Positions 23,601 to 34,800 of a stretch of DNA of 64,000 bases are shown piece after piece. The notes beneath the pieces are model-generated. The model was not told the origin of the DNA, did no database searches, and saw only the letters and a program-made list of their open reading frames with translations. Location: NCBI GenBank assembly GCA_022478985.1, contig JAKSZP010007902.1, positions 280,161 through 344,160 of the forward strand. The letters are read 5' to 3'. The translations under genes and the position numbers were made by a program. The stretch is from Massospora cicadina (Eukaryota > Entomophthoromycota > Entomophthoromycetes > Entomophthorales > Entomophthoraceae). Numbering within the stretch: position 1 is the first letter of the stretch; the number at the start of each line of letters is the position of its first letter.

Positions 23601-24919
23601 CTCATTTACTTCTGTTCTCATGTTTGGGTTCCCCCTCCTTCCGCCCAAAAGTATTCTGTGCACACCATGATCCCCCCACGGTTGGACATCCCAGTAACAA
23701 GAAATGCATCAAACTGATCAAGTGAACATTCAATTGGGCAGGACTGACCAAAGAGGTCCTGGCTTGGATTACTGATTGTGTTACTTGTGCTAGGGCCAGT
23801 TTAGATCGCTTCGGTAAGAATGGCCTCCTACACCCTTTACAGCAGGTGGAAGGTCCATAGACCTCGGTGTCCATAGATTTTATTGTCAATCTCCCCTGTT
23901 CTAATGTATTAACAGCGGTGATGGTAGTGGTGGATCGCTTTACAAAATTTTCTTTTTTTACCCCTTGCACTTCCATGACTATGTCATTAGAAACTGCCCA
24001 TCTTTTTGTATAACATGTGTTTTCGACGTTTGATCTTCCCCAGGAAATCGTTAATGACTGGGGTACTCAGTTTACTGCACGCTTTTGGAGTGAACTCCTA
24101 TTGATCCTGAAGATAACCCTCTGTTGATCCACAGCGTATCACCCCCAGTCCGATGGTCAGACTGAGTGGGTTAACCAAGTCCTCAAACAGTACCTGCGTT
24201 GCTATGCTAAAGCAGCACAGGATACTTGGGCCGGTTACTTGCCTCTTGCTCAATTTGCATACAATAATGGGATCCATGCATCCACGGGGTTTTCACCATA
24301 TGAAGCAACGTTGGGTTATAACCCATCATTTTCAGTCGGGACATTCTTGTGACCTGAGGTTCAAGCAGCCGCAGATCATGCTACCCATATTTGATCAACT
24401 CAAGCCTTAGTGCGGGAGCACCTCACCAAAGCCATTGACAACTATAAGCAATTCATGGACTGGAAGTGCCTTCCAGGTCATGACTTTATGGTGGGTTCCT
24501 ACTTCATGCTTGATACCCACCATTTGCAAATTCAAAACCCTTCCTGCAAGTTCGCCAGTAAGCATTTGGGTCCTCACTTAGTGGGGGAAGTATTGGGTAA
24601 TGGGGCGTTCCGCTTGAATCTTCCCATGCATTGGAAACAGCACCCAGTTTTCCATGTTTCCCAATTATCTCCCTTCAAGGGTGTAATTCCCATGGACCCA
24701 AAACCGATCATCATCAATAATGAGGAAGAAGCTGAGGTAGAGGCTATCCTGGTATCTCACAAGTCGCAACTTTCATTCCTTTATCTCATGGCCTGGAAAG
24801 GATACCCAGCCTACAAAAATAATTGGGTTAAGACATGCAATTGCACAAATTGCATGGCCCTGGTCAAAGCCTTCCACGCATCCCACCCTGAGGCTCCCCA
24901 CCCTCCTCGAAGATCGTGA
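23601..24919 (+). pseudogene. A2 integrase with chromodomain
   Basis: Broken frames show CVTCA (zinc-binding end), VSIDFIVNLP, VNDWGTQFTARFW and SDGQTEWVNQVL, which supply the D, D, E residues. The open frame 24410-24919 has DFMVGSYFMLDT, FRLNLPMHWKQHPVFHVSQL and a chromodomain with AEVEAILVS and YLMAWKGYPAYKNNWV. Chromodomains of this kind are thought to steer integration to modified chromatin. Stops at 24011 and 24124 break the core. Confidence 0.87.
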
Positions 24920-24998
24920 CAATTATGGCTATCAAGTTACCTAAAGCACACAAGAATGTGGCTCTGGCGCAGTTTCCCAGTGGGGGTGCCATTCCTTT

Positions 24999-25010
24999 AA
25001 AAGGAAAGGG
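24999..25010 (+). promoter_or_regulatory. Polypurine tract of A2
   Basis: AAAAGGAAAGGG, then TAA and the LTR start at 25014. It would prime plus-strand synthesis. Confidence 0.85.
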
Positions 25011-25013
25011 TAA

Positions 25014-26381
25014 TGTAAGTCTTGTGGAACGTCCTTTGGCTCTCAATCAGGTCATCTTCCCGTTCCTAAATAAAAAGACACCGAAGAGGATGATGGTACC
25101 TCTCATCACTCAGGGCGATTTTGCTCACATAGTAGATGAGCGATGTGTAACAGCTCATCCACTTTGGATCCCACTCCCAATACCCACACTTACCTCAGCA
25201 GAACTGTTGTGGGGAATTAGTGAAATCTGTGTTGAGATTACCAAATTAAAATTGGTTGGATCTAATTTGGCCGGCAACCTGGCTGATGCCCAAAATTTGA
25301 ATGGCTGTAAAAGCATGAAGAATGAGATATTGGCCAGATCACCTGACAGTTCCAATTCAATCACTAAACCAGTAGAATAAATATCAGGCGCCATCAACAA
25401 GGGTTTGAAGCCCTCTGATAGTAATTCAGGCGTTGCGCCCAATGTGCTGCTGTTGACCAAATGAATGGTCAGTTGACCAAGCGTGGGCAGGTTGGCCATC
25501 CCAACCCGTTCCCAACCAAATGGACCTGTCCCTATATGGGATGACCTTGGGGGATTCCCATCGCCCGTTGGGCCAAACGCCGTTGTGCTAACCGTCAGAA
25601 ATGTAATTAAGCCCTGGTTTGGACATTTGAGGTTGAACTGACAGAGACTCGGCCTGCCACCAAATTTTATGATGTCAGTTCCAAAGAATAAATCTGCCCA
25701 TTCCTGAACAACTCGCCGGTTAGGTCGAATTTGTGGGTCCTGACTCCATCTTGTCACTACCCAATTGACCACTATTTAATCAGTTGCATGGCACTGAGAA
25801 AATTGTTGGTCGATTTTCTTATTTTCCTTTCCCATAAGAATTTTACCTAAAAAATCAAATTTTTTATTTTCCATTATGACCACATCCCAGATGACATTTA
25901 CCTGGTGGCCTGTTGCCCCGCACTCCAGGTGGGATTTACCAATTCTTTTAGTCACTATGGCTCCCTCTAATGCCAATTGGGCCCAGCAAGTCCAAAACTT
26001 TTGGTTTCACAACCCCGCTCTTATGAACTTCTGGCAACAATACATGGGGATCTTATGGCCCTATGTACAACAATGGAAAGAAAGAATCCATCTCCTTATT
26101 GCCCCTGATGAGTTGGCCTCTCAAGCCATTAATTTCGTCGAAACTATCCCAGTAATCCCACCTCCTGCAGCTAGAACCACTGAGTTGGGAATGGGTTCAG
26201 TGTGGTTTGTTGTTGGGATACTCCTTACCCTGTTGTTGCACTACCACTTCGTGGTATCACATTTCCCAGCTCCATATCAAGTCGTATGGTTGGCAATGCC
26301 TCTGGTATTCTGGCTTGCTTTTGGGTGCTCACGCATCCTGACTGGCAGGCCGGTTTAAACTTCTTTGCCATTTCCATGACA
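25014..26381 (+). repeat. 3' LTR of A2 (1368 bp)
   Basis: It matches 19180-20551 and the solo LTR 2313-3680. TATTTAA at 25773 is followed 32 nt later by GTTGGTCGATT at 25805. It carries the best copy of the LTR-borne frame. Confidence 0.94.
25876..26358 (+). CDS. LTR-borne reading frame, 160 codons (start of A-family gag?)
   Basis: The ATG is 71 nt after the proposed transcript start. The product is rich in Trp, Phe and Pro. Residues 25-60 include VTMAPSNANWAQQVQNFWF, and residues 107-127 and 136-150 are hydrophobic and could be membrane segments. A one-base loss in GCTTTTGGG, against GCTTTTTGGG in the other copies, shifts the end of this frame. With that base present the frame would run past the LTR into gag. 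Related frames exist in the A1 LTR and in A3. I do not recognise the family. It may be the Gag N-terminus or a separate small protein. As part of a 3' LTR this copy would not normally be the translated one. Confidence 0.55.
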   Translation: MTTSQMTFTWWPVAPHSRWDLPILLVTMAPSNANWAQQVQNFWFHNPALMNFWQQYMGILWPYVQQWKERIHLLIAPDELASQAINFVETIPVIPPPAARTTELGMGSVWFVVGILLTLLLHYHFVVSHFPAPYQVVWLAMPLVFWLAFGCSRILTGRPV

Positions 26382-26386
26382 GTAGT

Positions 26387-26489
26387 AGGTTGATATTAGT
26401 ATTTGGTCTTAAAACTGGATTGCTTTTTACAGGTTAGGCAGGCATCCAGGACTTCAATAATGGATTTCATAATCACCTCCTAATATTAC
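26387..26489 (-). pseudogene. Short B1 integrase fragment between A2 and C
   Basis: These 103 bases align with B2 at about 58577-58675 (GGTCTT.AA.CTGGATTG and AGGCATCCA). They link the A2 insertion to the C insertion and show that both hit the same B1 copy about 100 bp apart. Confidence 0.85.
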
Positions 26490-26753
26490 TGTCACAAATC
26501 TATATGACTGGATGACAAGCCACAAAAATGACCAATGAATCATCGGAAGAATTCCGCCAAAGATTCAATGGACGTAATCCGTCAAAGACGTTTCAGAGCT
26601 ATAAGTAAACATTTGTTTTAGGATGAGGCGATATTGGGTTATAACAGGTCATTATTGGACTGCCTTCAAAATAGGGCAATAAGGCGATGTCAACATTTGA
26701 CAAAAAATAATTTGGATTATCTTGAATCAGGGTGATAAAGAATTGAAGAAAAA
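26490..26753 (+). repeat. Left LTR of C, first part
   Basis: TGTCACAAATCTATATGACT starts both LTR copies (26490 and 39870). The copy is cut about 251 bp in by the LINE. The last 13 bases, AATTGAAGAAAAA, are the LINE target duplication. Confidence 0.9.
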
Positions 26754-26845
26754 CACTTCTTTTTCTGCTAAGCATCACTTTTCAAAAATCAATTCAGCCT
26801 GAAATTTAGCTCCACTAAAGAGATTTACGAAAACTATTAGCAAAT

Positions 26846-29567
26846 ATGGCGGGAAACCCCGCAAAAGAACCCTCAGGCTCTGCCAAACGAGCCAGCACCA
26901 CCCCCCAAACGAAGCAACCCTCGGTTACCCACCTCAGGGTCAACCAGAATCACCCACTCTCAAGCAGCGGCCATGAAAGCAGGCACCACCCCCCAACCTG
27001 GAGCTACTTCAACTAGCGCCAGTTCACCTGATCGCACTTCTGCAACCTGCACGCCTAACAGCTCTGTGTGCGCTGCCTCCCATCAACCCGCTGGGCCCCT
27101 CCAACCAAGGAGGCCATCACCCACGCTGTTTTAATGGCGTCTGCTCAGTTGAATGCAACTCAGCCCATCCAGGCATTCACCTCCCCCATTGTGTCAGCTA
27201 ATTCAGCCCCATCTATTATTGCTGACGCCGTGTTTCTGGCTCCCTTCATGAGGGGCGATACCCAGCTACCTGGCCCCCAAACCCTCAGATATAAGGTTGG
27301 ATTAGCCGCACATTCTGGTTCACTAAGCACCAAAATGGGACAATCTACTTTTCCCAATGAGGATTCAAATGGTTCAGATTTTGGAAATTCACACCAGTTC
27401 CAATCTCACCCGTCCCATTTAAACCCCGTAATTGGCACTTCTCAAGTCGGCACTTTATCTCCATATGCTGAAAACGACCAATTCACCAATCAGTCAGTGA
27501 GTTTTGCCCACGAAATCACAGCAAATACTCAGGCTGAATTTACCCAAATAGATTGGGATGGTGATGAAACATCGCCCTCCTCCCAATTGGCTGGAGTTAA
27601 TTCCAATCTGGATGAGCCTCCCCAATTTAGCGAGGCCCAACAATCACCTGGCCCCAAACCCTCGGATGTAAGGTTGGATTAGCCGCACATTCTGGTTCAC
27701 TAAGCACCAAATTGGGACAATCTACTCTTCCTAATGGGGATTTAAATGGTTCAGATTTTGGAACTTCACACCAGTTTAATCTCACCCGTCCCATTTAAAC
27801 CCCATAATTGGCACTTCTCAAGTCAGCACTTTATCTCCATATGCTAAAAATGACCAATTCACCATTCAGCCAGTGAGTTTTGCCCACAAAATCACAGCAA
27901 ATACTCGGGCTGAATTTACCAAATATAATGGGATGGTGATGAAAAATCGCCCTCCTCCCAATTGGCTGAAGTTAATTCCAATATGGATGGGCCTCCCCAA
28001 TTTAGCGAGGCCCAACAATCCGCCCCTCAATTTAATATGACGCCAGCAACTGCTGTAACATTCCAGCAACAAGGGAACTCCGCAAACTTGTCCAAACCAC
28101 CAGCTCACACTCAACCCACGATTGCAGCCCAAAGGAAACACAAATATACCAAAGGAGCCACTGGGGCGTGGCAAAAACCTCTGGTACCAACGCTACCCAA
28201 AGATGATCCCCGTGAAGTGGCGTTTATTGCTGATGTTAAGAAGAAATGGGCCGAAACTAGAGCGCAAAAAGCTCTACCTCGTTCAACCCTCTCCCACGCA
28301 ATTCGCCTTTATTATGGGCATAACCCTGTTGAATTCTATATGGAGGATTACTTCTCATACTTTGCAGCGATTGCGGAGACATTCCCAATTAACAACACCG
28401 TCCAGAATCAGTGGAGGGCCACTACATCGATGTGGGCTTCACTGAAGCTGCCCTTGCTGACCATGCTGCCACCCTCCAGGTCATTATTCTGCGTGGATCT
28501 CTTTGCATTTCCCGCACATGCTCTCACCTGGAGAAAATTTCATGGGTTACTTTTTCCAACCTACCAACGACTGTTGATCCTGAGTCTCTTAAACTGGCAC
28601 TCCATCGTGGTTTAATGGAGTTTGGGTCTGTTCTTTCAGTGGACTTTAGCGTCCCCTCCTACTATGCTCCCACTCAAAGAGCTCGCACTGCTAGGGCGTC
28701 GTTCATCCCCTCCCCCACTGTATCCCGCAACATTGAGGTTATTCCTCGTGTGGCGGTAGTTGGGGCATTACCTGAGATCTTTTTTGTCGACCCTGATCAG
28801 GCGCGCCCCCGGTATTCATGGTGTAACGCCCTTAGACACTTGTATAGTGGCTGCACAGCTCAAAAACAAGCCCTCTTAGCCACCACCCAGGGGCCTAAAC
28901 CAGGCCAAAAACGATCCCACGTGGCCGCAGCAGCAATTCCACAACCCACACAATGGGTTCCCGTTCAAGACCTGTCCCCTGAAGCCTTACGCCTAGCAGT
29001 TGAAACAGCTAACCCCACTATTGGTATGGGATACCTTCGCGCTCATACCCCCTTCCAGTGGGCACCCCCTCCAATCTCCCAGAGTCAACTCCTTCTCTCA
29101 CCAAGCGCAAGGCATCTCCCACAGGGTGCCCCTCGTCAGCCACCCACACTCAGGGCTCCGCGGCACCCCCACCAACCTCCACCAGCGATTTATCGCATCA
29201 ACCCTCAGCTCCCAATGGAGCTATGCCCACCAGCATGGACTGGCAACCCGCGGCCTGCGGTAGAAGTGCCATCTCAAAGAGTCCTACCCCAACCCCACAG
29301 TCCATTTCGCGCGGATCCTTTGCAGTGTTGGAGGAAGTGAATATGGACTCAGACTCATCAAATGGGGACACCGCGGAGGTCACCATTGAGCACCCTCAGG
29401 TCCTTCCCCTGCAACAGAGCGGGGGCAGCATCCTAGGCTGGCTTACTGGGTCCTCCGCCCCCCCACCCCCTCTCCTTCCCCTCAGAACCCTCGACGCTCC
29501 TCACGGATTTCAGCTAATAGTCAAGCTAAAGGACTCAAAACTAGCCGCCTCACAGCAGCAGGTTTAA
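26846..29567 (+). pseudogene. LINE ORF1 (RRM-like plus CCHC)
   Basis: The ATG at 26846 opens MAGNPAKEPSGSAKR, a basic Pro/Ser/Thr-rich start. The frame breaks several times. A 378-bp tandem duplication lies at 27269-28020. After a basic region (QRKHKYTKGATGAWQKP) comes a globular part ending with WVTFSNLPTTVDPESLKLAL, which looks RRM-like, then a degraded zinc knuckle around WCNALRHLYSGC near 28820-28860, and a Pro-rich tail. ORF1 proteins bind the LINE RNA. The domain matches the ORF1 of the element at 48593-50485. Confidence 0.75.
27269..28020 (+). repeat. Tandem duplication in LINE ORF1 (378-bp unit)
   Basis: Unit one is 27269-27646 and unit two 27647-28020. Both begin CCTGGCCCC(C)AAACCCTC and end GAGGCCCAACAATC. 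The second copy has small deletions, including a lost base near 27918. The unit is 126 codons, so the duplication could be made without breaking the frame. Confidence 0.93.
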
Positions 29568-29603
29568 GCGCTGGCAACCCCCAGGACATGGAGGGGAACA
29601 GCT

Positions 29604-32600
29604 ATGAGTCCCCATGGCAGCACCCTGGCCCTGCAATCCATCAACGCAAATGGGTTGTGGGACTTTAAGCGAAGAGCCCGCCTCCTCCGCAACTTCAGGT
29701 CAGCACAAATTGATATCGCTGCTGTCCAGGAGCCCCATATCCTCCCCCACGAACAATCTGCATGGAATGAACAGTTTGGAGGCAACTCCTTTTGGACAAA
29801 CCATGCCGCCCTGTATTGTTTTGAATCCCCAGGTTAAAACCCATTCTTTTTCACAATATCTAGGTGGCCGCCTCATACTGGCCAAACTCACCACTCCTGA
29901 CTTCTCCTTCTTCGCTGCAAGCATCTACCTGCCTAATGCAGGTCAGAAGCAAAATCGGCTCTTGGAAGAGCTCGTCCAACTCAATCTCCCACGGAATACA
30001 GTCCTCTTAGGAGATTTCAACACAACCATAAGTCGCGTCTGTAACTATTACCCCCTGCAGCAAAGGAACGCCCTGGATCAAGTCGCCTCCAGGATTTCCT
30101 TCGCCTGAGTGGCTTTATAGATGCGCTTCCACCCTCCGCGTCTGGCCTAGGTTGCGTGACTAGGATCCAGTATGATGGAGGAGCTTTCCAGTCAGCGTCA
30201 CGCATAGATATGGCACTGATTGGCCCCCTGATAATTGGCCGCGTCTCCTCTCCCATCTCTCGTGACAACCATCTGAGTGATCACAGGTCACTCACCGTTG
30301 TCCTCACCACCACACTTAGACCGTCGCGTAGGTTCTGGCCTAGAGTTGCCCCATCTCTTCTCAACAACCCCTTCGCTAAGGAGAAGCTGTCTATGACCAT
30401 CCGGGAGACTCTCACCTCCCCCCCACCCCACCTGCTTGACCACAAGGCTAGATGGTCGGTGACCAAGGAGGGCATCACCCGCGTTGCTTACAACTGTGCC
30501 AAAGCCCAGATGACTGCAGCTCGCGCCAGAGTCAAAAGGGCGGAAGCCAGAATCAGATATCTGGAGCGAAACTGCCAGCCTTCTCCCTTTCCCAGATGGT
30601 TGGAAGAATGGGAAGTGGCGCAGGAAGCACTCCTCTTGGAGCTCACACTGCAGGAAGAACTGGCAGCAAACTTTACAACATCTTGTTACTATGCTCAATG
30701 GGAACGCCCCACCCGCTTCTTCTTTCAGAAACAGAAAGCCCAGTCAACAGCGCAGGATATTACTGCACTGAAGATTGGCACTACAACCACTTCGGATAAG
30801 GAGGAAATCACGCAAGAACTACACCGCTTCTACTCCAGCCTCTTCCATGCCACCCAGGTGGACCCATCGGACATCCAAGACTTCCTGTGGCGGGCTCCAG
30901 AGCCGCCCATTGACCCACGGGCTGATGAGGCTCTACTGGCGCCTATTTCCATCCAGGAGGTGATGGAAACCCTTCTGAAATCCCCACGGCTTAAAGCCCC
31001 AGGCCCAGACGGAATACCCTTCGAGGTGTACCTTCTGGAACCTGTATTGATAGCCAGAACCCTCCGCGACCTCTTCGCTGCACTCTTGGTGAATGGCGAG
31101 GTCCTCCCGGACTCCAGAGGCTCAATCACGACCCTCATTCACAAGAAGTCAGACCGTGAGAACCTGGCTAACTGGCGCCCCATAGCGTTGATCAACACAG
31201 CCCACAAGCTCTTCACGAAGCTTCTGGCCAACCGCATTACCAAATGGGTGTCACCTCGCCTCTCCCCATCCCAGCACGGTTTTATTCCAGGGAGGTCGTT
31301 ATGGGACAACTATAATGACCTTCACGTGACTTTGACTGCTAACTCTCGTAAGGTGAATGGCTTTGTGGCTCTCCTGGATATGGAGAAAGCATATGATCGA
31401 GTAGCCTGGAAGTATATTGATGCTTCCCTGGCCCGCTTCCATCTCCCCCCGCAGCTAGGCGCTGGATATCAGCGCTCTATGACCAGCTCCACACCAGAGT
31501 CCTGGCGCCAATGGGTTTTACAGTGGCAGTACCAGTTGGACAAGGTCTCCAGCAAGGGGACCCCCTGAGCCCTATCCTTTTTAACATCACCCTTGACCCC
31601 CTCTTGGCCTCCTTACAGGACAAGCTAACAGGGATTCTGGTCCCAGGTAAAGCCCCCACACGCACCATGGCATTTGCAGATGACACTGCCATTGCATTTG
31701 GCTGCCCTGGGGATGTTGCCCTCGCTGCTGTGACCATTGAGAGGTACACCAAGGCGTCCAACGCCATGGTCAACACCTCCAAGACAACAGTTGTACAGGT
31801 CGGCTCCCCCACCTTCCCCCCACCATTTGGTATTGAACCTGTGCGCGGTACCTTCCGTCACCTGGGCGTTCTCATCAACCAACAAGGAGTTGCGCTAAAA
31901 GACAATGAGGACTTGCTCCTCGCAGCAGTTAACTCCAGGATTGCCAGCTGGAACCGGCGGCACATCACCCCCAGGGTCAAGCTCTGGTGGCCAATGTGTT
32001 ACTCCTCTCCAAAGTCTGGTTCCTAGCGCACGTCTGCCCATTCACAGATGCCTTTTATACGCGGCTCAATGTACTCCTCCGCTGTTGGACTTGGGGCTCA
32101 AACCATCCACCAATGGCCCTCTCAACCATTGCCCGACCCTACAATGAAGGGGGCCTAGGGCTTCTGGACACGCGATCCCACGCCACCACAATCTTTCTGA
32201 AGTTCCTATGGCCGATTGTCTGCTGGGACGCGACCCCCATGCCCCAATGGGCGCCCGCCCTATGCCAGTCAGTGTCAGCAGCTTTGGGTCTTCCTAGAGC
32301 ATCTCTGACCTCATTAGGGGAGTGGCTTACAAACCACCCAGGCCATCGCCTGAAACCATCCTCATCCCCCTACTGGAACCAGGCTCTCCTTGCCCTGAAA
32401 CGAGTAGGCGCGCGGATCCACCATGCCTTCCCATACAGAAGGGAAGGCCCTGGCCTCAGCCCCCGTCGCCATGCAATTGTGCACAATGGACAAGTTGTCA
32501 CAATTCGCCTCAACCCCCAAGATCGTCCTCCCATCCGCCCAAGACTCCTTGAGCTCCTCCCTCCCTCCGTGAGATTTGACCTTAAGGAATTGTGGAAGGA

Positions 32601-33150
32601 CGTCTATCACCCCATCCTGTCAGCAAAGGTGTCCAACACCTTATGGAGGGTGCTCCACTGTTCATACAGGACAGGGGACCAGACTGGCCCTACCTTCCAG
32701 CACTGAAGCTGCCCCTGCTGTGCGGAGCCTATTGACTCCCACCTCCATCGTTTTTTCATCTGTCCAGGTGTCGCCGCATTTTGGCCAAAGGCCCGCGCGC
32801 TCCTCCATGCTCAGCCCTGGTCTGGACACCCTGTGCAAGGCCTCATGTTCGAGCAGACATTGCCTGGTTGCCACCGACCCCTCCATGTCCTCGCCTATGC
32901 CACAGACATCTGGACCATCCATAACTCCTTCCTTCGTGCTGCCTTTGAACAGCAGGTGTGGACCCTTCCACACATGATCACCCACTTTCAGGTACACTTT
33001 GAGATGGCCCTGAAGGTCTGCACTATATCGCCAACCCTCCCCCGCTCAGTTGTCACTGCAGCACGGCTCTGGCGCGCAAACCCCCCTCCCTTTCTCGATG
33101 CCTCCTCCCTCCCCTTCCCTCTCCTCAGGATCTTAGGAGCCCAGCCATAA
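29604..33150 (+). pseudogene. LINE ORF2 (endonuclease and reverse transcriptase)
   Basis: Endonuclease motifs: VQEPHI near 29725, LLGDFNTT near 30005, SRIDMALIGP near 30198 and LSDHRSL near 30275. RT motifs: NWRPIALINTAHKLFTK, HGFIPGRSLWDN, LLDMEKAYDRVAW, QGLQQGDPLSPILFN and FADD (31673-31684). A C-terminal CPCC...H...H...C zinc motif lies at about 32710-32763. The enzyme would nick AT-rich DNA and copy its own RNA there. Frame changes occur near 29837, 30108, 31510-31568 and 32000-32026. A TGA at 32704 precedes the zinc motif. This copy is inactive. Confidence 0.92.
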
Positions 33151-33216
33151 TTCAATAAACATCGATGAATCCCCCTTGGGTTGGGACCATCTAGTACTAA
33201 AAAAATTGAAGAAAAA

Positions 33217-33563
33217 TAAGCCAAAACCAATAAGAACATGGAGAAACAAATAAACTAAGTGGAAGAGTCAGTACCGACTGAGGTTGCTGGTATACCAGCG
33301 AGATGAGAGGATTGACAGGAGGAGGTTTTTAGAAGGAAGAAAGAAGGAAGTAAGAGGGAGCAGAATATAAGAGATCTGCTGAGATTATTGTATTAAATAA
33401 AGAAGTATTTTGGGGAGTTTGCTCCCTTTTCATTATAAGTGTTTGTTTACAAGCGTTCCAAGGAACTAACAATCTCCATATCATTTGTTCCAATTGTTCA
33501 GTAGGCTAACCCTGTGCACAAAACCCTTTGGTGGATATAGAGGAAATCGCCGAAATTACAACA
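33217..33563 (+). repeat. Left LTR of C, second part
   Basis: It resumes right after the LINE target duplication and matches 40741-41088, ending AAATTACAACA. Confidence 0.9.
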
Positions 33564-33564
33564 G

Positions 33565-33584
33565 TGGTGCTTACTACAGGGGGC
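33565..33584 (+). promoter_or_regulatory. tRNA-type primer binding site of C
   Basis: TGGTGCTTACTACAGGGGGC starts one base after the LTR. Near-identical sites follow the LTRs of B1, B2 and E. It would pair with a tRNA ending GAGCACCA or similar, which I cannot name. Confidence 0.75.
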
Positions 33585-34800
33585 CCATTGATAAGTTATA
33601 AAATAATAAAAACTCAGTTGTCTACTCTGTTGCATCCAGGTTGCTTTGATAAGGAATCTTCACGATACGCTGGGCTTGTTGCATATGATGAGTTATATTG
33701 CATTGGATACTGTGCTCAAAAGACAAGACGAGCTGCTTCAGGAGGTTTGCAGTGATAAGCTGCCACCATTTGATTGCAAAGGAAATAACTATGGGTTCTT
33801 TTGATGATTTGAGTTTGTGACTGAAGGAACCTCAGACCAGCAGAGGGCAAAACTGTTGATCTCCACATTGGATGTCGGGAGTGCTGATCAAGTCATTTGT
33901 TATCTTTCAGATAGTTCTGTTACATACCAAGAAGTCAAGGAGACAGTGCTGCGGTTGTTCAGCGGAACTGCAAAGATGTCACAGCGGAAAGCTGAGTTCT
34001 TGGCCATCAGATTTCAGCAGAATGAGGCCCTCACTACATTTGCTAAAGCGATTTATGGAAGAAGCTCATGTGTTGATCAGGGCAGGGATTTTATCTGAAT
34101 TCAATGTGTGCATTGCAATGTCCTCTGTGGTGAAGCCATACCCCAAGCTTTACAATGTCATGGCCCCATTGTTGGAGGATGATGTACCTCTTCTTAAACC
34201 TGTTCATTTTGTATATCACTTAGTTGTATTTTTTTCTTCACCTAATATCAAATAGATTCACCCTGTCGCTGTTGCCAACCCTAATCATGTGGGGTAATCA
34301 ACCAATCAGTGCAGGTTCCACCAGGTTACTCACCACACTCCAACATCCGTTCCATAACTGCTAATTGACAACTAGCCAACTACCGCTTCAGCCCTAAATA
34401 CACTGATCAGCAGCAGGCATTCTACCAATGTGGGTCTGATTATGCCGATCATCTTTGGAACAACCTTCCAAGTAGGCCAACTTATATTAAGCACAGATGT
34501 AGGCCCTATGGGGTAAGTTGTTTTAATTGCAGTCGCCCTGAGCACATGGTATGATGGTGCCCCAATTTATGGATCCCTTACATACAACAGGATCAATGTT
34601 ATCAGGGAAAAGTCAGAGCGGAGTAGAAACGGGACTCTCTACTTCTGCTATCTCAAATTTATATGTCCCATCTGAATATACTGTATTAATTGCAGCAGAA
34701 GCCTCCCAGTATGACGATACATTCCTCTACCAACAGCTGGTTGAGGGAGTAAATGTGCTGACTTAAGCACAAGCCAAAGAAATATTGGACAAAGGTTTCT
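33585..34800 (+). pseudogene. C gag, broken
   Basis: The frame 33817-34098 (TEGTSDQQRAKLLISTL and SVTYQEVKETVLRLF) has the look of a gypsy capsid. A zinc knuckle CFNCSRPEHMV, then a stop where Trp is expected, then WCP, lies at 34519-34559. The frame changes in between. The first part aligns with the gag piece of element E. Confidence 0.75.

Larger units (their letters stand above)
19180..26381 (+). mobile_element. Ty3/Gypsy chromodomain retrotransposon A2, structurally complete
   Basis: This 7202-bp element has both LTRs, a Tf1-like self-priming site, gag, protease, RT, RNase H, integrase with chromodomain and a polypurine tract. It is flanked by a perfect five-base target duplication GTAGT (19175-19179 and 26382-26386) and inserted in B1 integrase sequence that resumes exactly after it. 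The coding part has several frameshifts and stops, and the first RT catalytic Asp is Asn, so this copy is not autonomous. Confidence 0.95.
26754..33203 (+). mobile_element. Full-length LINE (non-LTR retrotransposon), frame-broken
   Basis: The 6450-bp element has a 5' leader, ORF1 and ORF2 (APE-type endonuclease, RT, C-terminal zinc motif). It ends CCATCTAGTACTAAAAAA. A 13-bp target duplication AATTGAAGAAAAA flanks it (26741-26753 and 33204-33216). No RNase H domain was seen. The same 3' end occurs twice more in the window as truncated insertions, so the family was mobile here. Confidence 0.94.

Noticed and set aside
25876..26358. Homology of the A LTR-borne protein to the antisense domain in C (WLAFWVL.THPDW.AGLNF against WLGFFLLAPTHFWSLGVNF)
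   Set aside because: Only about 20 residues of Trp/Phe/Leu-rich sequence look alike. The antisense frame fits the ORF1-only protein better over a longer stretch.
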